DNA of 64,000 bases from DASWUZ01 sp036401375 (GCA_036401375.1 DASWVB010000013.1:150615-214614); one strand, 5' to 3'. Counted from the stretch's first letter, positions 51,688 through 61,471 are shown. The notes: a model not told the origin generated them from the sequence alone. Made by a program: numbers and translations.

Positions 51688-52440
51688 TTACTGCGCGGGC
51701 CGCTTGGAGGTCGTGATCGGCTCAGGAGATGGATCCGTTTGTGCCTCCATCGCAGCGACGGCTGCCACCCACTCTGCAGGTGAATCGACCAGCCTGTCCG
51801 CGGGAACATCCTCCAGGGTGTGCGGAGAGAGCCCGAACCGGCAGCCGAGCGCCCAGGCGCCCGCATTCCGCGCCGTGAGGATGTCTACCCCCGAGTCGCC
51901 CACCATCAGCGTCTGTTGCGGCGTCACTCCCGCCTCGGCCATGAGGGCGTGCAGGCCCGTTGGATCGGGCTTCTTGGTCGCGAAGCTGTTACCGCCGTAG
52001 ATCCGAAAGAAGTAGGGACTGAGCTTCAGCGCATCGCATATCTCGACGGACGGACCTATCGGCTTGTTGGTCAACACCGCCATGGCCCGCGCTGCGCCGT
52101 CCGCTCCGGCGCGTAGTGCATCGAGGGCACCGAAGACGCCCTCGTACACATACGTATGGTCGAGCTTGTGCTCGCGATAGTAGTCGAGGAAGCAGCTCAG
52201 AGCGCGATCGACATAGCGCTCATCCACAGGGTCGCCCAGCGCACGGCGCACCAGCATTCCGGCTCCGTCGCCAATGTAGGAGGCAATCACCGCCTCAGGC
52301 AGCGGCGGGCGTTCAAACTCGGTCAGCATTGCATTGACCGCATTGCTGAGGTCGCGGCTGGAGTCGATCAGGGTTCCATCCAGATCGAAGACCAGCAGCC
52401 GCAACGAAGCCGCTGACAGAGAAGTGCCGCATTCGGACAT
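51688..52440 (-). CDS. HAD-superfamily phosphatase, phosphoglycolate phosphatase-like
   Basis: A 250-residue HAD enzyme. Motif I LLVFDLDGTLIDSSRDL gives the nucleophile Asp, motif II AVLTNKP, motif III FATKKPDPTGL and motif IV LMVGDSGVDILTARNAG. The cap (LPEAVIASYIGDGAGMLVRRALG) is the C1 type of Gph. Likely dephosphorylates 2-phosphoglycolate, as UvrB and Gph both belong to DNA-damage-related housekeeping, but substrate is not provable. C-terminal 30 residues are variable. Confidence 0.85.
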   Translation of the reverse strand: MSECGTSLSAASLRLLVFDLDGTLIDSSRDLSNAVNAMLTEFERPPLPEAVIASYIGDGAGMLVRRALGDPVDERYVDRALSCFLDYYREHKLDHTYVYEGVFGALDALRAGADGAARAMAVLTNKPIGPSVEICDALKLSPYFFRIYGGNSFATKKPDPTGLHALMAEAGVTPQQTLMVGDSGVDILTARNAGAWALGCRFGLSPHTLEDVPADRLVDSPAEWVAAVAAMEAQTDPSPEPITTSKRPAQ

Positions 52441-52630
52441 CTTTCCAGCTTAAAGCAGTTGATTGCCGGTGCGTGCTGCAACGGCCAGAGGCACTGCCAT
52501 GAAACATCGCGGCGAGATGCTCAGGCATACTGGGGCGTCGTGTCGACCAGAGTACCCGCTACAAGGCGAGAACAGATCAGGACGCGATCAGATAGCAATT
52601 GAGTTAACATAAGGCAGGTGTTACCCGAGC

Positions 52631-52915
52631 ATGGCTCCGACGAATCGTCAGTCTGAAGAGCGCGCGAACCTGATCTGCCCCAAGTGCCAGTACAACGGCA
52701 TGCGCCGTGTACGCCGCCAGGGCTGGTTAGAGCGGGAGCTTTTGCCGCGCCTCGGTTTTTACCCGTGGGAATGCATCGACTGCCGGCAGATTTCGATGAT
52801 CAAGATGAGGAAGGCGCCAGCCGCGCTCGTACAGGCTGAGCCGGAATCTTACGGGCCGCTCCTGCCCCCGATCAACCCTCCACGACCGTCCAGCGATCAC
52901 CACGCCAGCGAGTAG
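52631..52915 (+). CDS. Small zinc-ribbon protein
   Basis: A 94-residue protein with CPKCQYNGMRRVRRQG and WECIDCRQ, two CxxC pairs about 30 residues apart, a zinc-ribbon layout. The centre (LERELLPRLGFYPWECIDC) looks like short ribbon proteins seen in Acidobacteriota genomes. The C-terminal 30 residues are Pro-rich and probably disordered. Function unknown. Starts at ATG 52631 after a 190-bp gap, divergent to the HAD gene. Confidence 0.65.
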   Translation: MAPTNRQSEERANLICPKCQYNGMRRVRRQGWLERELLPRLGFYPWECIDCRQISMIKMRKAPAALVQAEPESYGPLLPPINPPRPSSDHHASE

Positions 52916-53008
52916 AGCAGTCTGCGGGAGCGATTGGCGGCACACGACACCGCTAGAGGGGCATGGCATCGTTTTCCGCTGACAGGCCGCGCAAGCAGCA
53001 GGCAAGGA

Positions 53009-54175
53009 TCAGGCGCGAACCAGCACTCCAGCTGACCGGTAGACCTCTCCACCGATGGCCGTATCGACCGCCGGCAGATCGGGCGTGTTCGTGAGGCACG
53101 TGATTGCGCCATTCAGCGACAGCACCGTGTCCTCAACCTTGCCGCCGCGGATACTGGGGTTCCACGCGAAGGCCTGCGCGTCTACGACAACATTCTCACC
53201 GCCTGGCTTGGCAAGCCACTCCCGCTCGCCATATCCGCAGGCGCCGCCCTGGTGGTGAAACTCCTCTTCCCCCGGAAAGCCGGCCTGGCTGTATGCCTGC
53301 TGCGCCACGGAGAAGAGCTCGCCCGAGGTCGCTCCCACACGGGTCGCATGCAGCAGAGCCGCATTCACCTGTGCCGCGGCCGCGAAGCGCTCCGCGAGCT
53401 CTGCCGGCAGCGGGCCAAAGTGAACGAAGCGGGTGATGGATATCGCCAGCCCCCACTTCCGCGAACAGAGGTTAAGCATGCCATAGCTCTTTAGCGTGGC
53501 GCCTCGCGCCACCGCGTGCTTGTAGTTGAAGATGCGTTCGTCGGCGGCCATCAGCAGCACCGAGGGCAGGATGCCGCGCGACAGCAGCGCCTCGGCGATC
53601 CGGCCCTCCATGTCGAACTCGGTCACGCCCGGCTCAAGCCCGTGCAGCACCGCCGAGGTCGCCTCCGCAGTGCGCGCACCAAGCCAGCGGTAGCGAGAGA
53701 TCTCCGCTGGTGTGAGACTGGCCCGCAGAGGCGCAAGGTCGACAACTGAGAAATCCGCGATAGCGGTATCGCTGCCGATCTTCGCTGCGCCGGCAGCGCC
53801 GACGATGCGCTGTGTCTCGGCAACCGTGCGGTCTTCAAACCAGGGAAACAGCACCGGCTCATAGTTCAGCGCGCCAAACTCCTCCGCGGCAAGCCGGGGC
53901 GCCTCGTTGCTGGTTGTCAGGTAAAACCGCCGTCCATCGCGGGTTATCAGCAGCGAAGCAACGCCCGTTTCTCCCGGTATCAACACGCGGACCTCGGCCT
54001 GCCCGCCGGTGGCCCACGCGATGTTTTCGCCACGGCGCAACAGGAGTGCGTCGAGCTTATGCTCTGAGAGAAACTGCTCCAGCCGCGCGCTCTTCTCCGT
54101 CAGCTCCGACCGCAGCGCTTCATCGGTAACAATCTGCTGGTCGGTGCGGATCAATCCATTCCCTTCACTGCGCAT
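53009..54175 (-). CDS. M24 (pita-bread fold) peptidase-like protein with altered metal site
   Basis: A 388-residue protein with an N-terminal creatinase-like domain (SARLEQFLSEHKLDALLLRRGENIAWATGG) and a C-terminal M24 domain (GLEPGVTEFDMEGRIAEALLSRG, GGKVEDTVLSLNG). The metal-ligand Asp pair expected around NLCSRKWGLAISITRFVHFG is not seen, and the GHGxG His motif is HHQGGACGYGE. It may thus be metal-free, like creatinase, rather than an aminopeptidase. ATG 54175 overlaps the isomerase 3' end by 25 nt, so it is coupled to a sugar gene. Such pairs occur in sugar loci of this phylum; the role is unknown. Confidence 0.75.
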   Translation of the reverse strand: MRSEGNGLIRTDQQIVTDEALRSELTEKSARLEQFLSEHKLDALLLRRGENIAWATGGQAEVRVLIPGETGVASLLITRDGRRFYLTTSNEAPRLAAEEFGALNYEPVLFPWFEDRTVAETQRIVGAAGAAKIGSDTAIADFSVVDLAPLRASLTPAEISRYRWLGARTAEATSAVLHGLEPGVTEFDMEGRIAEALLSRGILPSVLLMAADERIFNYKHAVARGATLKSYGMLNLCSRKWGLAISITRFVHFGPLPAELAERFAAAAQVNAALLHATRVGATSGELFSVAQQAYSQAGFPGEEEFHHQGGACGYGEREWLAKPGGENVVVDAQAFAWNPSIRGGKVEDTVLSLNGAITCLTNTPDLPAVDTAIGGEVYRSAGVLVRA

Positions 54176-55629
54176 CGCGCGCGCTCTCTAGCGTGCCAGT
54201 CCTCGAGCTCAGGATGATAATGGCTCTGGAAGCCAAGGTAGCGAGTAGCCGCCTCGTGGATGGCCGGCGCAGTCTCTGAGAAATTCGCCGCCACGTGATG
54301 CTCGAAGCCGTTGCGGCAGATGTACTTCAAGAGTGATTGCATCTTTGGAATCTCAACCACGCCCGCGCCGCCAAACGTCTCCAGCGGATCGTCGGTGAAG
54401 CGTCCGTGCCCGGTATACCCGCGGATCACACCGTGCTGATCGTCGGTCGAGTAGCGCGCGTAGCTCATCGCGCCCGCCTTGACGTGCCCGACGCAGGTGC
54501 CGAAGGTATTCTCTTTGCCAACCGTGCCGGCAATGATTGCCTGGAAGTCCATCTTCACGTCTTTCTCACGGAAGAAATGCTTTGGCAGGTTGGAGCAGTG
54601 AAAGCAGACCGCCTTGTTCGGGTCGTCGCCGTAGTTATTGTTCCAGTCCAGCAGCGCGCTCGGCGTCCCCGAGGCCAGCGACAGCATGTGCATGCTCAGA
54701 GTTCCCGGCACATCGACCTCGCAGGCGCTCGGAATCAGCTCCTGGCTCATCATGCTCATCACCGTACACGGCACCACACCAAAGTATTCTTCGAGCGCTG
54801 TCCAGCACTGCACTGCGCTGATGTCGAGGTGGTTGGTCTTCATCCAGGTGTCGATCACCGTCCCGAGCTTCGCCATCTTCAACAGAGCCTCTTCGGGAAT
54901 ATCCTTGGTCGACACATACTTCTTGATGGCGGCGAGCTTCGCCTGCGCTCCATCATCGTTGTCCTTGAGGCGGTTGATGCGACCGAGCACCTCCGACAGA
55001 TCTATGGGGTCTACGGTGATGCCGTGCTCCTCATACAGCCGTTCGCTGTAGCGCACGGTGTTGAAGGCTCCCGGCCTGGCCCCGATCGAACCGATGCGCA
55101 GATTCTTGAGCCCGCGAACTACGCGGCAGACCGAGGCGAACCACGCCAGGTCCGCCTGGAAGGCCTCCGACTCAGGATCGACGGTGTGCAGCCTGGTCAG
55201 CGAATAGGGGATGTTGTACTGCATCAGGTTGTTGCAGATCGACATCTTGCCGCAGAAGCTGTCGCGCCGGAACGCGATCGTCATCTTGCCGGTTCGATCC
55301 GGCGTGGCCTGGACCAGGACCGGCACCCTCAACCCCGAGAGCCGCAGGGCGTCCGCGATCCCGCGCTCCTCGCCGAAGTTCGGCAGGGTCACGATGATGC
55401 CGTCGATCTCGTCGGCATGCTCTTTGAAGAGCCTCGCGCAGGTCAGCGCCTCATCGTAAGTCTCAACCGCTCCGTAGGAGGTCTGCGCCTCCGACGTGAC
55501 GATGGGAGTGATGCCTGCCTGCTGCAGCGCCTTGATCATCTGCTCGCGGCCAGTCTTCGCCAGGTGATGGGGAAAGAAGCCGCGGTTGCCTACCACAATC
55601 CCGAAGGTGAGCGCTTTCTGTGTTGCCAT
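54151..55629 (-). CDS. L-fucose/L-arabinose isomerase-like protein
   Basis: A 492-residue protein of the fucose-isomerase-like fold. TFGIVVGNRGFFPHHLAKTGREQMIKAL, DEIDGIIVTLPNFGEE, RIGSIGARPGAFNTVRYSERL, ISAVQCWTALEEYFGVVPCTVMSMMSQ (active-site Glu) and GTLSMHMLSLASGTPS fit. It differs from classical AraA and FucI. Nearby araD, a sodium symporter and a GH42 enzyme make L-arabinose or a related pentose the best guess. No ribulokinase is in the window. It acts in the cytoplasm, converting aldose to ketose with a divalent metal. Confidence 0.82.
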   Translation of the reverse strand: MATQKALTFGIVVGNRGFFPHHLAKTGREQMIKALQQAGITPIVTSEAQTSYGAVETYDEALTCARLFKEHADEIDGIIVTLPNFGEERGIADALRLSGLRVPVLVQATPDRTGKMTIAFRRDSFCGKMSICNNLMQYNIPYSLTRLHTVDPESEAFQADLAWFASVCRVVRGLKNLRIGSIGARPGAFNTVRYSERLYEEHGITVDPIDLSEVLGRINRLKDNDDGAQAKLAAIKKYVSTKDIPEEALLKMAKLGTVIDTWMKTNHLDISAVQCWTALEEYFGVVPCTVMSMMSQELIPSACEVDVPGTLSMHMLSLASGTPSALLDWNNNYGDDPNKAVCFHCSNLPKHFFREKDVKMDFQAIIAGTVGKENTFGTCVGHVKAGAMSYARYSTDDQHGVIRGYTGHGRFTDDPLETFGGAGVVEIPKMQSLLKYICRNGFEHHVAANFSETAPAIHEAATRYLGFQSHYHPELEDWHARERARCAVKGMD

Positions 55630-55651
55630 AGACTTCGTAGTCTCCGAAAAA

Positions 55652-55873
55652 CTAATCTAACTTCTTCGCGGGCGAGAAACGCAGGCAGTAAAACACCCCG
55701 ATCGCAAGCATGATCGCGCCCCACCAGACGGGAGCGTGCAGCTGAACGAGCACCACGTGCGCCCAGTTGCCCGAAACATACTCGTAGATACCGTAGCCGA
55801 GAATCAGCGCTCCGTAGATGGTGAGGAGCACCCCGATAAAGAACCAGATCGAAATCGATCCCGCAGAATGCAT
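55652..55873 (-). CDS. Small two-helix membrane protein
   Basis: A 73-residue protein with two hydrophobic helices (SIWFFIGVLLTIYGALILGYGIYEY and HAPVWWGAIMLAIGVFYCLRF). It lies between the symporter (36 nt upstream) and the isomerase (22 nt downstream) in the same operon. It may be an accessory subunit of the transporter; nothing in the sequence proves this. The family was not recognised by name. Confidence 0.7.
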   Translation of the reverse strand: MHSAGSISIWFFIGVLLTIYGALILGYGIYEYVSGNWAHVVLVQLHAPVWWGAIMLAIGVFYCLRFSPAKKLD

Positions 55874-55909
55874 AATCCCTTTCAGCGCAGGTGCTGTTGC
55901 AGACTGCGG

Positions 55910-57784
55910 TTAGAAGAAGACGATGTTGAGGATGAAGAACACGACCACCACGATCGCCGCCCAGAACCAGTGGTTCTTGATCAGCGGCACCGGCCCCTCG
56001 TCGGGGATCTCGGTCGCACCATAGACCAGGCCATTCAGCTCGAGCAGGGTCTTCGGCCTGGTCATCATGCTTACAACCGCCGTCACGCCCACACAGACCA
56101 CAAAGGACCAGAGGGCCCGATATAGGTTCTCTGCCATGTCCTTGGCGTCGGGCGAAAAGGCCACCATCGACAGCGCCCGCGGATCGAGCTTGACCCACGT
56201 AAACAGCCCGATCGAGGTCGCCGTTCCGGCCAGCAATCCCCAGAATCCGCCCGCCTCCGTAGCCCGCTTCCAGAACATTCCACACAGGATCGTGCCCAGC
56301 AGCGGCGCGATGAAGAAGCTGAAGAGCGCCTGCACATAGTCCATGATCCCGGCCATGTGCGTGACCAGGTAGGCCGCCACGATGCTCACCAGCACGCCCA
56401 GGATGGTCGCCCAGCGACCAACCGCCACGTAGTGCGCGTCGGTGGCCTTTTTGTTGATCAATGGCTGATAGATGTCATAGGTCCACACCGCCGAGAAGGC
56501 GCTGACGTTGCCCGCCATCCCCGACATGAAACCCGCAATGAGCGCGGTGATCCCAAGCCCAAGCAGTCCCGGTCCGCAGTAGCGCACCAGCATCAGCGGC
56601 AGCACTTCGTTGTAGCTGTGCGGATTGGCGACCGTCCTCGCATTCTCCCCTACCAGGTGCATCAGCGAGCCGTCTGAGTTCTGCAGCACGACCAGGCCAA
56701 GCAACCCCGGCAGGATGACGATGAAGGGCACGGCCATCTTGAAGACCGACGCAATGATGGGGGCCATCTGCGCCGACCGCAGGCTGTTCGCCGACAGCAC
56801 CCGCTGCACCACCAGGAAGTCGGTCGTCCAGTAGCCGAAGGAAATCACGAATCCGAGTCCGAAGACGATACCCGTCCAGTGCACCCCCATGGGGTTTGAG
56901 CCGAAGTGAGCGAGCGGCCGCCACATATGCGTGTAGTCCTGGGTTGGTGCGCCGGTGAGCAGGTGCACCTGTACCGCATTGGCGAGGATGTTGGCCTTGA
57001 GCTTCGTCCAGCCGCCCGCCTCGATCAAGCCCAGGATCGGGATCAGCAGCGCCCCGCCCCAGATTAGAACAAACTGCAGCACTTCGTTGAAGATCGCCGA
57101 GCGCAGACCGCCGAGCGTTACGTACGCCGCCACGGCGAGGGACGACATGAGGATGCTGAAGGTGATGTCCCACCCCAGCACGACCTTCATCACGACCGCC
57201 ATCGCGAACATGTTGACGCCGCTCATCAGGATCGTCATCAGCCCAAACGAGATGGCAGCGAGGATGCGGCTCTGTTCTCCGAAGCGAAGCTTGAGGTATC
57301 CCGGCACCGAGTGCGTCTTGGACACGTAATAGAACGGCATCATTACCAGGCCGAGGAAGAGCATCGCCGGAATTGCGCCGATCCAGTACCAGTGCGCCGC
57401 GAGAATACCGTACTGATAGGCCGAGCCCGCCCAGCCCATCAGTTCGAGCGAGCCGAGGTTTGCCGAGACGAAGCTCAGGCCCGCGATCCAAGCCGTCATC
57501 TCCCGGCCGGCCATAAAGAACTCTTCGCTGGTGTTGGCCTGGCGCTTCAGGTAAAAGCCAATCCAGATCACCATCGCGAAGTAGATCGCGATCACCGCAA
57601 TGTCGATTCCGGAGAGGTGAGCCAGCTGGCGCTGCGCCTGCAACATCACCAGGCCTGCACCCGGCGTAAGTCCGTGGGCGAACATGCACGAGAGGTTGCC
57701 GGGAGACATTGACTTCATGGAACTAAGAGAGTTGAGAGCACTCAAGGGATCCAGTGTGTTCAGCATGCGGCAAGCTCCGGGCAT
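55910..57784 (-). CDS. Sodium:solute symporter (SSS family), probable sugar transporter
   Basis: A protein of up to 624 residues with 13-14 membrane helices. The SSS signature is visible: EEFFMAGREMTAWIAGLSFVSANLGSLELMGWAGSAYQYG, GVNMFAMAVVM, YVTLGGLRSAIFNEVLQF, FGYWTTDFLVVQRVLSA, GITALIAGFMSGMAGNVSAFSAVWTYDIYQPLI. This resembles SGLT-type sugar symporters. The start at ATG 57784 gives a 50-residue unconserved N-terminus; Met at residues 7 or 47 (before the helix IDIAVIAIYFAMVIW) could be the real start. It likely brings in the pentose used by the downstream isomerase. Confidence 0.87.
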   Translation of the reverse strand: MPGACRMLNTLDPLSALNSLSSMKSMSPGNLSCMFAHGLTPGAGLVMLQAQRQLAHLSGIDIAVIAIYFAMVIWIGFYLKRQANTSEEFFMAGREMTAWIAGLSFVSANLGSLELMGWAGSAYQYGILAAHWYWIGAIPAMLFLGLVMMPFYYVSKTHSVPGYLKLRFGEQSRILAAISFGLMTILMSGVNMFAMAVVMKVVLGWDITFSILMSSLAVAAYVTLGGLRSAIFNEVLQFVLIWGGALLIPILGLIEAGGWTKLKANILANAVQVHLLTGAPTQDYTHMWRPLAHFGSNPMGVHWTGIVFGLGFVISFGYWTTDFLVVQRVLSANSLRSAQMAPIIASVFKMAVPFIVILPGLLGLVVLQNSDGSLMHLVGENARTVANPHSYNEVLPLMLVRYCGPGLLGLGITALIAGFMSGMAGNVSAFSAVWTYDIYQPLINKKATDAHYVAVGRWATILGVLVSIVAAYLVTHMAGIMDYVQALFSFFIAPLLGTILCGMFWKRATEAGGFWGLLAGTATSIGLFTWVKLDPRALSMVAFSPDAKDMAENLYRALWSFVVCVGVTAVVSMMTRPKTLLELNGLVYGATEIPDEGPVPLIKNHWFWAAIVVVVFFILNIVFF

Positions 57785-58069
57785 AAACGAGCCGGCTGGC
57801 TGGCCTTCAGGCTTTCAACATCCTTACCGGGGGCGCTGCAGTCAGTAGAACAGGTGAACATTCCTGCCATTCTCCAGCGGCCGTCGAGGCGCGCTCACTT
57901 CTGTGTATTGCCACTTTACCCTAGCGCGCATCCACGAGGGCAGAGGTCGCTCCAGGCATAACTTCGGTCCGGCATCGAGACTATCCTTAGCACGGCCTGG
58001 CGCCGAACCCTCGAGGTCGAACTCCTGTCAGGCCAAACTCTGTTTGGCCCTCGCTCGAATTTATTCGCG

Positions 58070-58762
58070 CTACCTCTGGCCGTAGGTCGCCTTCGGCCCG
58101 TGCTTGCGTTCGTAGTGCTTCTTGAGCAATGCGCCAGACACTTCGCCGAGTTCCGGGTTCAACAGCCTGCTGCGAAAGGCCAACTTCGCAATATACTCCA
58201 GCAGCACGGCGTTGTGCGCAGCCGCATCCGGCGTCTTTCCCCACGCAAACGGCGCATGCCCTGCCACCAGCACACCGGGTGTGGCGGCGGAGTTCAGATT
58301 GGCGAAACGCCGGAGGATCACCTTGCCGGTATTCAACTCGTAGGACGTCTCAATCTCCTCGTCGGTGAGTGGATCCGTCACGGGAATGTCACCGCGGAAG
58401 TAGTCCGCGTGTGTCGTCCCGAAGCAGGGGATAGGCTGCCCGGCCTGCGCCCATGAAGTGGCGAACTCGGAGTGAGTATGCACCACGCCGCCTATCCACG
58501 GCATCTCCCGATACAGCAGCAGGTGGGTCTCGACATCGGAGGAGGGGTTCAACTTGCCCTCAACAATCTTGCCGTCGAGGTCAGTGATCACCATGTCCTC
58601 AGCCCTCAGCCGCGCATAGGGCACGCCGCTCGGCTTGATGGCCACCAGGCCCTGCTCGCGGTCGATGCCGCTGGCGTTGCCAAACGTATAGAGCACTAGG
58701 CCCTGCCGCTGCAGCTCCAGGTTGGCGTCCAGAACCTTCTCTCGTAATTCAGTCAGCAGCAT
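58070..58762 (-). CDS. araD: L-ribulose-5-phosphate 4-epimerase
   Basis: A 230-residue class II aldolase-fold epimerase. It has LYTFGNASGIDREQGLVAIKPSGVPYARL (phosphate-binding loop), VVHTHSEFATSWAQAG with the zinc His pair, FGTTHADYF and LVAGHAPFAWGKTPDAA with the third His. It converts L-ribulose-5-phosphate to D-xylulose-5-phosphate, the last specific step of L-arabinose use. Located 285 bp upstream of the symporter gene on the same strand; the gap shows no gene. It supports an arabinose role for the whole locus. Confidence 0.93.
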   Translation of the reverse strand: MLLTELREKVLDANLELQRQGLVLYTFGNASGIDREQGLVAIKPSGVPYARLRAEDMVITDLDGKIVEGKLNPSSDVETHLLLYREMPWIGGVVHTHSEFATSWAQAGQPIPCFGTTHADYFRGDIPVTDPLTDEEIETSYELNTGKVILRRFANLNSAATPGVLVAGHAPFAWGKTPDAAAHNAVLLEYIAKLAFRSRLLNPELGEVSGALLKKHYERKHGPKATYGQR

Positions 58763-59156
58763 AAGCCTCTCTCTTTGCCGGGCTGCACCGGCGATCCCGC
58801 CGCAGTAAACGTTTCCGCAGTTGGAGAGTAGTGCATCCGCACTCCAAGGTCAATCCGCAGCTCCTCTCCCAATCGAACCATCATCTTCGCTGCCTATGTT
58901 CTCGAGAAGCCTGACTGGTACTCGCAGTACTTGTATCAGACGAACAACCCCGAGTCCCAGCCCGAACCTGCCTGTTCGAGTATCGAGCACTCCTGATCAG
59001 GAGGGTCGATACCACGCCCGTTCCTAACCCGCATCCGGTCGAACAGACAGCTCGCCCATGCGAAACGGAGCGCAACTCTTCGCCGACAGCGATCCAGGCT
59101 ACACCCCCCCAAACCTACACGGGGCCTCCGGCGCTACGCAAAACCGAGTGGATGCT
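58763..59156. other. Intergenic region between araD and the beta-galactosidase gene
   Basis: About 400 bp between divergent genes, with no recognisable gene. It should hold the araD promoter on the reverse strand. No catabolite or regulator site was identified with confidence. Confidence 0.4.
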
Positions 59157-59185
59157 TTGACATAAGTGACTACGTTCTCTATAAA
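59157..59185 (+). promoter_or_regulatory. Near-consensus sigma-70 type promoter of the GH42 gene
   Basis: TTGACA (59157-59162) and TATAAA (59180-59185) are separated by exactly 17 nt, and the ATG at 59207 follows 22 nt later. This is almost the full -35/-10 consensus and the clearest promoter in the window. Confidence 0.7.
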
Positions 59186-59206
59186 CCGGACGGGGACCCA
59201 CATTCC

Positions 59207-61357
59207 ATGACATCTCAGTCCGTCCGGCTCGCACGAGCCTTCGCGAACACAGGCAACCGCTCCATCCTCGTCCGGACCCGGGACGCCCTTGCCACCGTGA
59301 TCCTGCTGTCGTTCCTCCTGCAGCCGCTGAAGACATGTGCGCAGGCGACAGCCTACCCTGCCGCGCCGCCCCTGCTGGTGGGAGCGGCCTGGTATCCGGA
59401 ACAGTGGCCGGAGGCGCAGTGGGACAAGGACCTCACGCTGATGGAGGCTGCCCACATCCACCTGGTGCGCGTCGGCGAATTCGCCTGGAGCAACTTCGAG
59501 CCCAGCGACAACAGATTCGACTTTGCATGGATGGATCGCGCCGTCCAGCAAGCCGCAGCGCACCACATTGTGGTCGTGATGTGCACCCCCACCGCCGCAC
59601 CGCCGGCATGGCTGACGACGAGGTATCCCGAGACCCTGCGCGTCAACGAGACGGGCCGACGCGACGAACACGGCAACCGCCAGCAGTTCTCCTTCGCCAA
59701 CCCGCACTATCGCGAACTGGCCCACCGCATCGCCGAGCAGTTGGCCGTACGCTATGGCCACAATCCGGACGTGGTCGGCTGGCAGATCGACAATGAGCTC
59801 GCCGCCGACTCTTTTGACCCCGACGCCAAGTCGCAGTTCCACGATTGGCTCCGAAAGAAATACAGCACGACCGCCAACCTGAACGACAAGTGGACGACCG
59901 CCTACTGGAGCCAGACGTACGACGATTTCAACGAGGTTCCAGTTCGTGCGCAGGGAGAGAATCCGGGCCTGCTGCTCGACTGGCGTCACTTCGCTACCGA
60001 GACCTGGCACAGCTATGTCAAGAACCAGGTCGACGCCATCCGCCCCCACGCAGACCCGCGCCAGTTCATCACCACCAACACCATGGGCTGGTTCGACAAT
60101 TTCGACGAATACTCCCTGCACGACATCCTCGACATCGCCGCGTGGGACGACTATGTTGGCGGGCCGGTCTATGATTACGTTGCCAACGGCGCAGTTCATG
60201 ACCTTACCCGCGGCTACAAACGGCGCAACTTCTGGGTGATGGAGACGGAGCCCGCCTTCGTGAACTGGCGTGCCAACAATAATCCCCTGCGCAAGGGCCA
60301 GGTCCGCGAGATGGCATGGCAGGCCATCGGGCACGGCGCCGATGCGGTCGAATACTGGCAATGGCGCAGCGCCCTCAACGGGCAGGAGCAGTATCACGGC
60401 GTGCTCGCCGGCGCCGACGGCACCCCCGTCCCCGTCTACGATGAGGTGAGGCAGATCGGCGCCGAGTTCGATAAGGCCGGTCCCGCCCTGGCCGGCACCT
60501 CGCCTCACTCCGACGTTGCCGTCATCCAGTCCTACGACAGCCGCTGGGCCATCGACTTCCAGCGACACAACCGGGAATTCGATCCCATAGCCGAGATGCT
60601 GGCCTTCTACCGCCCGCTTGTGCAGCAGGCGCAGTCGATCGACATCCTCTCGCCCTACGCGCCGCTGGACCAGTACAAGCTGGTTGTGGCGCCTGCGCTC
60701 AACGTCCTTCCGCAGGCCCTCGCCGACCGCCTGATCGCTTACGTGCAGGGTGGAGGAAACCTCGTCCTCGGCCCACGCTCCGGTATGAAGGATGAGTTTA
60801 ATCGCCTGAACGTGCAGCGTCAGCCGGGACCGCTGGTCGACCTGCTCGGGGGCCGCGCAGAGCAGTTCTACTCACTCGACACCGCCGTTCCGGTAAGCGG
60901 GGACGCAGGCTCCGGCACCGCCAGCCTGTGGGCCGAACAGCTCTCAACCAGAGCGCCTGACACCAAAGTCCTGCTACGCTACGGCGCCAGCAATGGGTGG
61001 CTCGACGACCAGCCTGCGGCGATCACCCGCCGTGCAGGCAAGGGCAGCATCACCTACATCGGCGCGTGGCTCGACCAGCCCCTTCTCGACAAGATGATGG
61101 GCGACATGCTTCACGAGAGCGGAGTGCAGCCAGTCGTTCCTGACACACCAGCGGGGGTCGAGGTCCTGCGCCGCGCGAAAGGCTCGGCAGGGGCTTCAAG
61201 CACAGCGGGCTCCATCCTGATCCTCATCAATCATAACGAAGCAGCAGCTACCGTCAGCCTTCCGTCCGGCGCCACCGACCTGCTGACGGAGAAGAAAGCC
61301 GCTTCTTCCATAGAGCTTCCTCCCCACGGAGTAGCTGTCCTGCAAAGTTCCAAGTAA
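59207..61357 (+). CDS. Secreted beta-galactosidase, glycoside hydrolase family 42
   Basis: A 716-residue GH42 enzyme. An N-terminal hydrophobic signal (TVILLSFLLQPLKTCAQA) suggests export. LLVGAAWYPEQWPEAQWDKDLTLMEAAHIHLVRVGEFAWSNFEP is the family start in order, VGWQIDNELAAD gives the acid/base Glu (E197), and WVMETEP the nucleophile Glu (E346). A trimerisation domain and a C-terminal beta domain follow. GH42 removes beta-galactose (or alpha-L-arabinopyranose) from plant polymers such as arabinogalactan. Divergent to araD and expressed from a strong promoter. Confidence 0.92.
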   Translation: MTSQSVRLARAFANTGNRSILVRTRDALATVILLSFLLQPLKTCAQATAYPAAPPLLVGAAWYPEQWPEAQWDKDLTLMEAAHIHLVRVGEFAWSNFEPSDNRFDFAWMDRAVQQAAAHHIVVVMCTPTAAPPAWLTTRYPETLRVNETGRRDEHGNRQQFSFANPHYRELAHRIAEQLAVRYGHNPDVVGWQIDNELAADSFDPDAKSQFHDWLRKKYSTTANLNDKWTTAYWSQTYDDFNEVPVRAQGENPGLLLDWRHFATETWHSYVKNQVDAIRPHADPRQFITTNTMGWFDNFDEYSLHDILDIAAWDDYVGGPVYDYVANGAVHDLTRGYKRRNFWVMETEPAFVNWRANNNPLRKGQVREMAWQAIGHGADAVEYWQWRSALNGQEQYHGVLAGADGTPVPVYDEVRQIGAEFDKAGPALAGTSPHSDVAVIQSYDSRWAIDFQRHNREFDPIAEMLAFYRPLVQQAQSIDILSPYAPLDQYKLVVAPALNVLPQALADRLIAYVQGGGNLVLGPRSGMKDEFNRLNVQRQPGPLVDLLGGRAEQFYSLDTAVPVSGDAGSGTASLWAEQLSTRAPDTKVLLRYGASNGWLDDQPAAITRRAGKGSITYIGAWLDQPLLDKMMGDMLHESGVQPVVPDTPAGVEVLRRAKGSAGASSTAGSILILINHNEAAATVSLPSGATDLLTEKKAASSIELPPHGVAVLQSSK

Positions 61358-61471
61358 GAAGCTTACCGTGCGTGGATGGGATCTCTGCGAAGCGGCCAGC
61401 CTGAGCTGGCGCACGAGAAGGAAACGCGAGCCTATACTCGACCAAGCCGCTCTCGGAGGAGAGCCACCCCG

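Noticed and set aside
59099..60568. A 489-codon open frame on the reverse strand opposite the GH42 gene
   Set aside because: It is antisense to a clear GH42 gene, has Val/Gly/Asp-rich composition typical of GC-rich antisense frames and shows no known motif. Similar long antisense frames opposite the isomerase, TonB receptor and uvrB genes were dropped for the same reason.
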